From Solobacterium sp. UBA636 (lineage in GTDB: Bacteria; Bacillota_I; Bacilli_A; Erysipelotrichales; Erysipelotrichaceae), in contig DBOW01000002.1 of the NCBI GenBank assembly GCA_002299675.1, positions 1 through 5,710 of the forward strand: a stretch of DNA of 5,710 nucleotides. The letters are read 5' to 3'. Shown here one piece after another: positions 1 to 5,440 of this stretch. The translations under genes were made by a program, and so were the position numbers. Under the pieces are notes generated by a model. That model made no database searches. It was not told the origin of the DNA and worked only from the letters and a program-made list of their open reading frames with translations. Numbering within the stretch: position 1 is the stretch's first letter; each line of letters starts with the position of its first letter.

Positions 1-122
1 AAGGCCGCATTATAGTCATCAGGCTTAAACCTCAAAGTCTTAACCGCCATCGCAAAACGACCGGTATCACTTTTAGATATACCGCAGGTTACTGAACCCA
101 GATCCAGTCCGATATATTTCAA
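1..122 (-). CDS. ruvX: RuvX/YqgF Holliday junction resolvase, N-terminal part (cut by window edge)
   Basis: The first 40 codons are visible, reading LKYIGLDLGSVTCGISKSD at the N-terminus. This matches the RNase H-fold opening of the RuvX/YqgF family (GLDxGxxxxGxAxSD), in which the first Asp (residue 7 here) is a catalytic metal ligand. Family members act as putative Holliday junction resolvases and in 16S rRNA 5'-end maturation, in the cytoplasm. The start is a TTG at 122-120. An in-frame TAA lies ten codons or fewer upstream with no ATG or GTG between, and an AAAGG motif sits 7-8 bases before the TTG. It starts one base after the stop of the FakA-middle-like gene, so it is the distal gene of that operon within this window. 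The rest of the gene, including the later acidic catalytic residues, lies beyond the left edge. Confidence 0.88.
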   Translation of the reverse strand, partial: MKYIGLDLGSVTCGISKSDTGRFAMAVKTLRFKPDDYNAA

Positions 123-123
123 A

Positions 124-375
124 CTAGCCCTTTAAACCTCTTGACTGTCTGTCCATATCTTCTACGACAATATCGTAGATTTCACCAAGTGTTGAACAGT
201 ATTCCAGAACCTTCCATGGCTCATTTGTATGATAATGGATCTTAATCAGTTCATCATCACCTACAGCCAGAAGACAGTCACCCTGGAAGTTTTCTACAAA
301 ATAATCATTGATGGCATCTTCATCAAGGCCTTCACCCTCGATCAGAAGCTGTGTATCATATCTAAACTCTAACAT
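124..375 (-). CDS. Small stand-alone protein resembling the middle domain of fatty acid kinase FakA (Dak1_2-like)
   Basis: This 83-residue soluble protein has no visible signal peptide or membrane segment. The order of its motifs follows the middle domain of FakA/YloV (often annotated DAK2-fusion or 'kinase to dihydroxyacetone kinase'): an opening RYDTQLLIEG, then DCLLAVGDDELIKIHYHT (33-50), NEPWKVLEY, and an end LGEIYDIVVEDMDRQ. In full-length FakA the corresponding parts are YGYCTEF and VxVHVHTNxPG. From what I recall of that family, one Cys and two His bind a metal. Here the His pair is kept (H47, H49) but Asp7 stands where the Cys would be. The N-terminal ATP-binding DAK2 domain and the FakB-binding C-terminal domain are absent, so it cannot be a kinase alone. 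The ATG at 375 has AAGGAG 8 bases upstream, placed inside the end of the preceding HAD gene (5-base gap). Function is unknown; a conserved small protein seems likelier than a gene remnant because the frame and RBS are intact. Confidence 0.8.
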   Translation of the reverse strand: MLEFRYDTQLLIEGEGLDEDAINDYFVENFQGDCLLAVGDDELIKIHYHTNEPWKVLEYCSTLGEIYDIVVEDMDRQSRGLKG

Positions 376-380
376 TCTAA

Positions 381-1046
381 TTACTCCTTATTTATTTTTT
401 CTATTATATCAATTAATTCATCTGGCTTATCGATAATATAATCCGGTTTAGCTTGAACAAGTCTGTCTTTGTCTACAAAGCCCCAGCTTACACTTACGGC
501 TTTCAGGCTGCTGTTTTGGGCAGTTTTAATATCCACCAGGGAATCACCAACATATAATACTTCCTCCGGTTTTACCTGCATCTTTTCCATCAGTTCAGTG
601 TTATTGGCGGGATCTGGCTTTACATTATAGCCTTCTCTTTTGCCTAGTACCAGATTTAAGTCGATAAATGGAAAATTGATTTCTATCAGTTTCTTTGTAT
701 AATCATCATTCTTGTTGGAATTGATAGCTATCTTAATATCATTATTCTTTAGATAGCTTAACAGTTCATTAATTCCTTCATATGGCCTGGTGTTATCGTG
801 GTAACAGTCCTTGTATTCAATTACCATCTGTTTTTCAGCTGTGTCCAGCTCTTCTTCAGAAATATCTTCTTTGCCTATGCAGCGAAACATCAGATTTCTA
901 AAGCCTGAACCCACCTTGTTCCTTACTTCCTCATAAGACTGTTCACAATAGCCAAGTTTGTTCATTACCCTGTTTACTGCCGTCTTTAAGTCTAACAGTG
1001 TATTGAGGACCGTTCCGTCCAGATCAAATATTATTGCCTTAATCAT
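381..1046 (-). CDS. HAD subfamily IA phosphatase, phosphoglycolate phosphatase/PpaX-like
   Basis: At 221 residues this is the usual length for a Gph/PpaX-type hydrolase. All four HAD motifs are visible. Motif I is FDLDGTVL, with nucleophile D8 and acid/base D10. Motif II is INSNK, with S110. Motif III is Lys143 in VKPDP. Motif IV is YVGDSLVD, with D168 and D172 binding Mg2+. Residues of about 14-85 form the helical C1-type cap expected for subfamily IA. The chemistry is phosphoester hydrolysis through a phospho-aspartate. The substrate could be 2-phosphoglycolate, pyrophosphate or a sugar phosphate, and sequence alone does not decide. The ATG overlaps the stop of the upstream Cof-type gene by 8 bases (ATGATTAA), and AAAGGAG lies 9 bases before it, so the two are translationally coupled. 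No signal peptide is visible, so it is cytoplasmic. Confidence 0.9.
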   Translation of the reverse strand: MIKAIIFDLDGTVLNTLLDLKTAVNRVMNKLGYCEQSYEEVRNKVGSGFRNLMFRCIGKEDISEEELDTAEKQMVIEYKDCYHDNTRPYEGINELLSYLKNNDIKIAINSNKNDDYTKKLIEINFPFIDLNLVLGKREGYNVKPDPANNTELMEKMQVKPEEVLYVGDSLVDIKTAQNSSLKAVSVSWGFVDKDRLVQAKPDYIIDKPDELIDIIEKINKE

Positions 1047-1893
1047 TAATGATTTCTCCTTTATTCTCTACTATTTCCCTCATCACCATGCAGGGACCAT
1101 AGTTAAAATTTGAATCACAGCTGAAGTTAGCCAGATGCTTAATAACCTTGTCGGCGTTATTGGGCGCATAGGAATAATAGAAACTGTCTATCATCTCCAT
1201 ATCATTGGTACTGTCACCAAAGACTGCCACCTCTTCCTCAGACAGGTCAAGATAGTTCATCAGCCACTTTACCGCCTCACCTTTGTTTACATTTTTATCA
1301 ATAATATCGATACCGATAAAACCGCTGGATGTCTCGGTTACCTTCTTTCCCTTCAGGAACTGTTTAATCTTTCTGACTTTCTTCTTACTTAAACAGAAAG
1401 AAGTGAGATCGAGAATATTCTTCTTCATCAGTTCCTCTTTGGTGACTGAAAAAACAATATTATCCAGATTCAGCCCATAATCAGAAAAAGTATTGACCAG
1501 CCTTCTTATTGATTTAAACATGGCTCCTTTAAATTCATTTCGGCTTAAAGTGGTGTAGGAATTATTTTCATCAAAGAACATGAAATCCTTAATGGGAAGA
1601 TTATCAATAAGAGCTGATAAAGTGTCCTTGTCAATCGGACTCATTCTCAGAATATTGCCTCTGTCATCCTTGATAATAGCTCCATTCATGCCTATGGTAA
1701 AGAAATGCTTAGACATTAGTCCAAGTCTCTTTAACATATGTTTATGCATATGCCTGGCAGTCGCAAAGCACAAAGTAATATCTGATTCATTTATCTTGTT
1801 TATTGTCTCGAGCACATATAAATCTGTAGTATGAAACAGGTTTAAAAGTGTTCCATCCATATCTGTCGCAATTAACTTAATCATCTTCATCAT
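1039..1893 (-). CDS. Cof-type HAD-IIB family hydrolase (sugar/nucleotide phosphatase)
   Basis: This 284-residue protein has the Cof/YidA-type HAD-IIB layout. Motif I is ATDMDGTLL, with D11 and D13. Motif II is CFATARH, with T45. A large C2 cap spans roughly residues 85-190. Motif III is K204 in VNKGEAVKWL, the typical Cof signature. Motif IV is VFGDSTNDMEM, with D227, N230 and D231. Family members dephosphorylate sugar phosphates, flavin or pyridoxal phosphates and similar small molecules; the substrate here cannot be named. The first ATG (1893) is followed by further in-frame ATGs at 1890 and 1884, and none has a Shine-Dalgarno sequence ahead, so the start is uncertain by up to three codons. 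It is the first gene after the luxS terminator and the first of four co-directional genes ending with ruvX. Two unrelated HAD phosphatases in tandem suggest a housekeeping metabolite-repair cluster (inference). Confidence 0.9.
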   Translation of the reverse strand: MMKMIKLIATDMDGTLLNLFHTTDLYVLETINKINESDITLCFATARHMHKHMLKRLGLMSKHFFTIGMNGAIIKDDRGNILRMSPIDKDTLSALIDNLPIKDFMFFDENNSYTTLSRNEFKGAMFKSIRRLVNTFSDYGLNLDNIVFSVTKEELMKKNILDLTSFCLSKKKVRKIKQFLKGKKVTETSSGFIGIDIIDKNVNKGEAVKWLMNYLDLSEEEVAVFGDSTNDMEMIDSFYYSYAPNNADKVIKHLANFSCDSNFNYGPCMVMREIVENKGEIIND

Positions 1894-1920
1894 TTTATTA
1901 TTTATGTCAAATTATGTGAA
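1892..1920 (-). promoter_or_regulatory. Candidate sigma-A-type promoter for the HAD/ruvX operon
   Basis: On the minus strand TTCACA (1920-1915) and TAAAAT (1897-1892) are separated by exactly 17 bases, one mismatch from each consensus hexamer. The position fits: just after the luxS terminator and before the first HAD gene. However, the -10 overlaps the first ATG of that gene, which predicts a transcript starting near 1886-1885, just ahead of the third in-frame ATG (1884). Either translation is then leaderless or nearly so, or this AT-rich match is fortuitous and transcription reads through from upstream. Confidence 0.35.
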
Positions 1921-1921
1921 G

Positions 1922-1948
1922 AAAAAACTGTTTGCGCAAAACAGTTTT
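1922..1948 (-). terminator. Intrinsic terminator after luxS
   Basis: Read on the minus strand, a perfect 10-bp stem (arms 1948-1939 and 1933-1924) closes a 5-base TGCGC loop and ends in a six-T run (1927-1922, four of them in the stem). The last two bases of the luxS stop codon TAA are the first two of the stem. It marks the end of the arsR-to-luxS transcription unit. On the plus strand the tail has only four T, so termination in that direction would be weaker. Confidence 0.8.
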
Positions 1949-2414
1949 ACTCAGGATATACAAATCTTTTATATTCATTCAGCTCATCCAGATATTTCTT
2001 TACATAGTATTTAGCCATATCCAGATTCTGCTCAGAATAATTGCCACATTCCTCTTTCCTGGCTCCAGGAATCTCGCCTTCAAAATTCAATATATATTTA
2101 CACATAGAATTTACCAGCTCATAGATATCTTCAGACTCTAATTCATTAAACATCAGAAGATAAAAACCAGTACGGCAGCCCATTGGTCCAAAATAAACTA
2201 CATCTGACTTATATTCACAGTTTCTTAAATAAGTAGCACCCAGATGTTCAATAGTATGAATAGCCGGGGTATCCATTACCGGCTCTCTGTTGGGACTGGT
2301 AAATCTCAGATCAAAGGTAGTAACACATACACTATCATGATAATCTCTGCGTGATACATAAATACCAGGGTACAGATTTATATGATTTACTTTAAAACTT
2401 TCTATTTTTTCCAC
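1947..2414 (-). CDS. luxS: LuxS, S-ribosylhomocysteine lyase
   Basis: LuxS cleaves S-ribosylhomocysteine to homocysteine and DPD, the precursor of autoinducer-2, in the activated methyl cycle. The 155-residue length is normal for the family. The metal site is present as HTIEH (H53, H57, with catalytic E56 between) plus C123 in EECGNY, and the catalytic cysteine is C80 in GPMGCRTGFYL. All key residues are intact, so it should be active as a cytoplasmic homodimer. The start is a GTG (2414-2412) directly abutting the TAA of the SRAP gene, with AGAGG 9 bases upstream; the next in-frame Met is residue 47, inside the enzyme core. It is the last gene of the arsR unit, directly before a terminator. 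Neither the partner nucleosidase (mtnN/pfs) nor any methionine-cycle gene is in the window, so this placement is unusual. Confidence 0.97.
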   Translation of the reverse strand: MEKIESFKVNHINLYPGIYVSRRDYHDSVCVTTFDLRFTSPNREPVMDTPAIHTIEHLGATYLRNCEYKSDVVYFGPMGCRTGFYLLMFNELESEDIYELVNSMCKYILNFEGEIPGARKEECGNYSEQNLDMAKYYVKKYLDELNEYKRFVYPE

Positions 2415-2975
2415 TTAGAATAACCTCTCTTCCTCGGGAATTATATCAATCTTCAGCTCACAGTCATACTTTGGAAGCTGACTTATTGGAGTGCTGGGAT
2501 TTATATACTTTGTCACCTCTTTATCAGATATAACCATTGGCATCCTGTCATGCACTGTCTTAAGATCTGCATCTGATTCAAGAGTAATAATTGAAAATAC
2601 CGCTTTACTGTTCTCTAAGCGGTAAATACCCGCAAAATAAATCAGCTCATGATTAGGCAGCAGATGGTAACAGCTCTTCTTTTTATCCCATTCATAATAA
2701 GATGTTGCCGGTATGACACAGCGATGTTTCATATAGTCATTTGAAAAAGATCTTCGATTTACTATATCCTCGCTTCGGGAATTATAAACCAGCTTATCAT
2801 AAATACTGTAGCCCCATTTCATAAAGAAAACACGAGGTTTAAGATTCCTGTCCATAGCCAGCACTGGCGCAATGTCGCCAGGATTAAATATTCGCGGTTC
2901 TTTAACGCTGAAGCCTGTTCCCTCTAAAAGCTTTATGACCTTTGGTGTCTGATAAAGCTCAAATCTATGACACAT
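2415..2975 (-). CDS. SRAP-family protein (YedK/HMCES-like), abasic-site DNA-protein crosslinker
   Basis: SRAP proteins form a thiazolidine crosslink between Cys2 and abasic sites in single-stranded DNA, shielding the lesion. Expected elements are visible: Cys2 exposed after Met removal, MKWGY (52-56), YNSRSED (64-70, active-site Asn65), PATSYYEW (89-96, Glu95), and the hallmark HDRMP (142-146, His142). The N-terminus reads MCHRF where the family is typically MCGR, a noticeable change next to the nucleophile. At 186 residues it is somewhat shorter than E. coli YedK, about 220. The ATG cannot be moved because Cys2 must follow it. No good Shine-Dalgarno precedes it, and it overlaps the thioredoxin-like gene by 11 bases, so translation probably depends on coupling. 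Family membership is firm; the in vivo role is inferred from homologues. Confidence 0.92.
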   Translation of the reverse strand: MCHRFELYQTPKVIKLLEGTGFSVKEPRIFNPGDIAPVLAMDRNLKPRVFFMKWGYSIYDKLVYNSRSEDIVNRRSFSNDYMKHRCVIPATSYYEWDKKKSCYHLLPNHELIYFAGIYRLENSKAVFSIITLESDADLKTVHDRMPMVISDKEVTKYINPSTPISQLPKYDCELKIDIIPEEERLF

Positions 2976-3210
2976 AACTTTTCAGTTTCTTAATCAGTTC
3001 ATTTTTACTTGAAACCTGACCTTCAACTATTATTTCATCATCCACCACTAGTGCCGGCAATGACATAACACCATAGCCCATAATCAGATCGTAATCCTTA
3101 ACATGTTCAAGCTCATATTCTACATTAAGTTCTTTTAGAGCTTCAATCGCATTATTCTCCAATGCGTTACATTTGGCACAGCCGCCACCTAAAACCTTTA
3201 CATTCATCAT
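2965..3210 (-). CDS. Small thioredoxin-like redox-active disulfide protein
   Basis: This 81-residue single-domain thioredoxin-fold protein begins with a strand and a CxxC motif, LGGGCAKCNAL (C11, C14), and carries the cis-proline loop MSLPALVVDD (P52), followed by a last strand and helix. It matches the 'redox-active disulfide protein 2' group of glutaredoxin-sized proteins, commonly found beside ArsP/YraQ-type permeases. It has no signal peptide, so it should act in the cytoplasm, perhaps reducing a substrate, handing a thiophilic metalloid to the permease, or reducing the permease cysteines (inference). The ATG at 3210 overlaps the permease stop as ATGA, with GGAGG 10 bases upstream. A second ATG follows directly but is spaced less well. 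It sits between the permease and SRAP genes, overlapping both. Confidence 0.9.
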   Translation of the reverse strand: MMNVKVLGGGCAKCNALENNAIEALKELNVEYELEHVKDYDLIMGYGVMSLPALVVDDEIIVEGQVSSKNELIKKLKSYVS

Positions 3211-4205
3211 ATTAAAAATACCTCCAGTATATTAAACATATATCCAACCAGAATTATACCCATAGTACATATCGCAATAAACAGAATTAACAGTCTTGGC
3301 TTAACAGCCTTCTTTAACATCACCATCGAAGGAAGCGATAAAGTAGTTACTGCCATCATAAAACTCAGTACTGTACCCAGTCTGGCTCCCTTGGTCAGCA
3401 GGGCTTCAGCCACCGGAATGGTTCCAAAAATATCACCATACATCGGTATGCCCACAAGAGTGGCAAGGATAACACCAAAGGGATTGTCATCGCCCAGTAT
3501 TTTAATCACAAATTCTTCTGGTATGACATTATGGATTAAGGAACCAATCAGTACACCTATTATTATATAGGGAAATACCTTTTTAAATGTTTCAACTACC
3601 TTGTCTTTTGCGAATATTATTCTGTCTTTTACTGTAAGTTCTCTTTCTTTTCTGTTTTTAACACTGGCATTCAGCACAAAGTCTTCTACATATCTTTCCA
3701 TATGCAGTTTCTCAATAACATAGCCGCCAGTAACCGCAACAGCCAGACCAATAGCGACATATATAACAGCCACCTTCACACCAAAAATACTCATAAGCAG
3801 CACCAGTGAACCCAGATCTACCATTGGCGAAGATATTAGAAACGAGAAAGTTACACCCACAGGAAGTCCAGCACTTGTAAAGCCCATAAAAAGTGGAATT
3901 GAGCTGCAGGAACAGAAAGGTGTCACCGTACCCAGAAGCGCTGAAATAATATTGGCACTGATACCCTTGAATCTCCCCAGAATTCTTTTACTTCTTTCAG
4001 GTGGAAAGTAGCTCTGTATATAGGAAACAATAAAGATTAATGTGATAAGCAGTAAAGTAATCTTAACCGTATCATAGATGAAGAAATGAATAATCGAACC
4101 TATTCCTTCATCTGAATTTAAACCAAATAAGCCTAGAATATAGCTCACAAAAGAATACAGCCACTTCATCCTGAAAACCTGATCATTAATAAAGTCGAAG
4201 AACAT
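3207..4205 (-). CDS. ArsP/YraQ-type permease (PF03773-like), putative metalloid or organoarsenical exporter
   Basis: This 332-residue integral membrane protein has about eight hydrophobic segments, roughly 45-66, 85-105, 112-142, 145-163, 210-226, 243-262, 275-295 and 304-325. Two family landmarks are clear: TPFCSCSSIPL (95-105) with C98 and C100, followed by GLPVGVTFSFLISSPMVD, and a pseudo-repeat in the second half with GIPMYGDIFGTIPVAEALL and MAVTTLSLPSMVM. ArsP homologues extrude trivalent organoarsenicals through conserved cysteines; other members have no defined substrate, so arsenic specificity is not proven. The cytoplasmic loop of about 165-208 is highly charged. The ATG lies inside arsR (20-base overlap), with GGAGG 9 bases upstream that is itself arsR coding sequence. 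Between an ArsR regulator and a CxxC thioredoxin, it is the effector of this module. Confidence 0.92.
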   Translation of the reverse strand: MFFDFINDQVFRMKWLYSFVSYILGLFGLNSDEGIGSIIHFFIYDTVKITLLLITLIFIVSYIQSYFPPERSKRILGRFKGISANIISALLGTVTPFCSCSSIPLFMGFTSAGLPVGVTFSFLISSPMVDLGSLVLLMSIFGVKVAVIYVAIGLAVAVTGGYVIEKLHMERYVEDFVLNASVKNRKERELTVKDRIIFAKDKVVETFKKVFPYIIIGVLIGSLIHNVIPEEFVIKILGDDNPFGVILATLVGIPMYGDIFGTIPVAEALLTKGARLGTVLSFMMAVTTLSLPSMVMLKKAVKPRLLILFIAICTMGIILVGYMFNILEVFLI

Positions 4206-4452
4206 TGATTAATTCCTCCATCTTTTCTTTATTCACTGAGTAATGATGCCATTTGCCACCCTGTACATCTTTCACAATCCCTGCATCACACAGTACTTTC
4301 ATATGGTGGGAGAGTGTAGGCTGGGAGAAATCAAAGGCTTCATGGATTCTGCAGCCACACATTTCCTCTTCCGTACTTAACATCTTTACAATCTTCAGCC
4401 TGTTTATATCAGCTAAAGCCTTAAGTATAATAACTGTTTCTGTATCGTTCAT
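4186..4452 (-). CDS. ArsR-family metalloregulatory repressor
   Basis: This 88-residue winged-helix repressor has the standard ArsR/SmtB layout: LKALADINRLKIVKML, then a recognition helix FSQPTLSHHMKVL (42-54), then a wing GGKWHHYSV (65-73). The sensor region EEMCGCRIHEAF carries a Cys-x-Cys pair (C32, C34), as in the E. coli-type ELCVCDL box that binds As(III) or Sb(III). E. coli uses a third Cys at 37; here that position is H37 and the only other Cys is C55, after the recognition helix. The ATG at 4452 is the only possible start because an in-frame TGA lies three codons upstream. Its GTGAGG ribosome site is only 4 bases away, which may keep expression low. It is first in the five-gene operon and probably represses it from the inverted repeat upstream, releasing it when a thiophilic metalloid binds. 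Confidence 0.93.
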   Translation of the reverse strand: MNDTETVIILKALADINRLKIVKMLSTEEEMCGCRIHEAFDFSQPTLSHHMKVLCDAGIVKDVQGGKWHHYSVNKEKMEELINVLRLY

Positions 4453-4473
4453 AAAACCTCACATATATATTTG

Positions 4474-4495
4474 TCTATGTATAATATAACATAGA
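4474..4495. promoter_or_regulatory. Putative ArsR operator (inverted repeat)
   Basis: TCTATGT (4474-4480) and ACATAGA (4489-4495) form perfect 7-bp arms separated by 8 bases. This size and geometry suit a winged-helix dimer. It lies 22 bases upstream of arsR and about 33 bases upstream of the divergent membrane gene, so one bound dimer could control both. A further half-site, CATAG, occurs at 4508-4512. Assignment to this ArsR rests on location only. Confidence 0.55.
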
Positions 4496-4505
4496 TAATA
4501 ATCAA
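4478..4505 (-). promoter_or_regulatory. Candidate promoter of the arsR operon
   Basis: On the minus strand TTGATT (4505-4500) and TATACA (4483-4478) are 16 bases apart, each matching four of six consensus positions. The -10 falls within the left part of the inverted repeat, so repressor binding would block it. The predicted transcript begins near 4471, giving arsR a leader of about 19 bases. This is a weak match in very AT-rich DNA. On the opposite strand a perfect TATAAT at 4480-4485 could serve the divergent gene but has no recognisable -35. Confidence 0.35.
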
Positions 4506-4527
4506 TGCATAGTGCTAAAATAATGTT

Positions 4528-4947
4528 ATGAAAATTACCAGAAAAGACCTTTATAAAAAGGGCTATAACTCTTTATCAATGTTTATGCTTACTCTTCTGG
4601 CCTGTTTTGGGGTCTGGTCTTTTTTCTCGGATAAATATATTCTCAAAATACTGGGTATCGCATTACTGCTGCTGTGCTTAAAAGAAATGATAGATTTCAC
4701 AAAATACAGAAATGCCATCGACAGCGGCGAGTATGTCATCTATAAAGGAATGTTCAATCTCTATGAAAACGGAACATTATCAATCAGAGGAAAACTCTTC
4801 GATGTAAAACACTTTGCCGGTTTAAACAGATTGAATAATGGCGAAGAAATATATCTATTAACCGTAAAAGATTTGCCGGTAACCATCTACCGGGTTAATC
4901 TGGTAGAACTGGACGATGAGCTTAAAGCTAAAGTTGTAGAGCTTTGA
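4528..4947 (+). CDS. Unrecognised membrane-anchored protein, two N-terminal TM segments
   Basis: I do not recognise this 139-residue protein. A basic N-terminus (KITRKDLYKK) is followed by two adjacent hydrophobic helices, about 15-33 and 37-52, joined by a short SDKY turn. By the positive-inside rule both ends should be cytoplasmic. The remaining 85 residues are soluble and rich in predicted strands (GEYVIYKGMFNLYENGTLSIRG, EEIYLLTVKDLPVTIYRV), resembling a small PH-like or beta-barrel domain, though no family can be named. The start is ATG at 4528; an in-frame stop four codons upstream leaves no earlier choice, yet there is no Shine-Dalgarno sequence. It is divergent from arsR and shares its promoter region, so it may be under the same repressor. 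Its last 20 bases overlap the end of idi on the other strand. Confidence 0.75.
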   Translation: MKITRKDLYKKGYNSLSMFMLTLLACFGVWSFFSDKYILKILGIALLLLCLKEMIDFTKYRNAIDSGEYVIYKGMFNLYENGTLSIRGKLFDVKHFAGLNRLNNGEEIYLLTVKDLPVTIYRVNLVELDDELKAKVVEL

Positions 4948-5440
4948 TTACCATATATAAAGCCGTCTTAAACCAGCTGGTATATCTATCAGGATTATCT
5001 TTAATATCTTTTAACAGATAGTCAATATCTACATATTTAAGCTCTTCAATCTCATTTAAGTCAGGATGATAATCTCCATCATAACAGCCAGTAAATACAT
5101 GATCAAGTTCATATTCAGTCATACCGTTTTCATACACTGAGCGATAGATAAAAGAACCAGCCTCCTTTATTTCGCATTCAATACCGCATTCCTCTTTAAG
5201 TCTTCTTCTGGCTGCATCATAAGTATCTTCATTTACTCTTGGATGGCTGCAGCAGGTATTGGCCCAGAGTCCTGCACTGTGGTATTTATCTTTAGCTCTT
5301 TTCTGAATAAGCATTTTATTACCATTAATGATAAATACCGAAAAAGCTCTATGCAGCAGTCCTTTTTCATGAACTTCCTGTTTATATGCCTCACCAACAA
5401 TGTTGTCTTTATAGTCTACAAGTATCAGTCTGTCTTCCAT
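4928..5440 (-). CDS. idi: Type 1 isopentenyl-diphosphate delta-isomerase
   Basis: This enzyme interconverts isopentenyl and dimethylallyl diphosphate, needed to start isoprenoid chains. The 170 residues form the Nudix-like type 1 fold. Landmarks are VHEKGLLHRAFS (metal ligands H24 and H30), WANTCCSHP (catalytic C64, metal ligand H66), the degenerate Nudix helix RRRLKEECGIE (E84), TEYELDHVF (ligand E109 and catalytic E111) and YTSWF (W156). All catalytic positions known for E. coli Idi have a counterpart, so it should be active and cytoplasmic. Its start overlaps the end of the upstream partial gene by 16 bases, with AAAGG 7-8 bases before the ATG, so the two are co-transcribed. Many Firmicutes use the unrelated flavin-dependent type 2 enzyme instead, which makes the type 1 form here mildly notable. 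No terminator is visible at its convergent 3' end. Confidence 0.95.
   Translation of the reverse strand: MEDRLILVDYKDNIVGEAYKQEVHEKGLLHRAFSVFIINGNKMLIQKRAKDKYHSAGLWANTCCSHPRVNEDTYDAARRRLKEECGIECEIKEAGSFIYRSVYENGMTEYELDHVFTGCYDGDYHPDLNEIEELKYVDIDYLLKDIKDNPDRYTSWFKTALYMVIKALQL

Noticed and set aside
1..375. Possibility that the FakA-like gene and ruvX fragment are one frameshifted gene
   Set aside because: The TAG of the first and TTG of the second are one base apart, but each matches a different family with its own ribosome site, and ruvX begins exactly at its family N-terminus.
1135..1834. Plus-strand open frames at 1135-1392, 1283-1480 and 1580-1834
   Set aside because: They lie wholly within the Cof-type HAD gene, which has all four motifs on the other strand. 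Their translations are hydrophobic, low-complexity shadow sequences with no domain.
1932..2141. Plus-strand open frame of 69 codons opposite luxS
   Set aside because: It is antisense to the conserved 3' part of luxS and overlaps the terminator hairpin. No ribosome site or recognisable motif.
4253..4489. Plus-strand open frame of 78 codons opposite arsR
   Set aside because: It is a shadow of arsR running through the operator region, with no motif support.
4453..4527. Riboswitch or attenuator in the arsR/membrane-gene intergenic region
   Set aside because: At 75 bases, nearly all A/T, it has no stable stem or T-tailed hairpin. Only the short inverted repeat typical of a protein operator is present.
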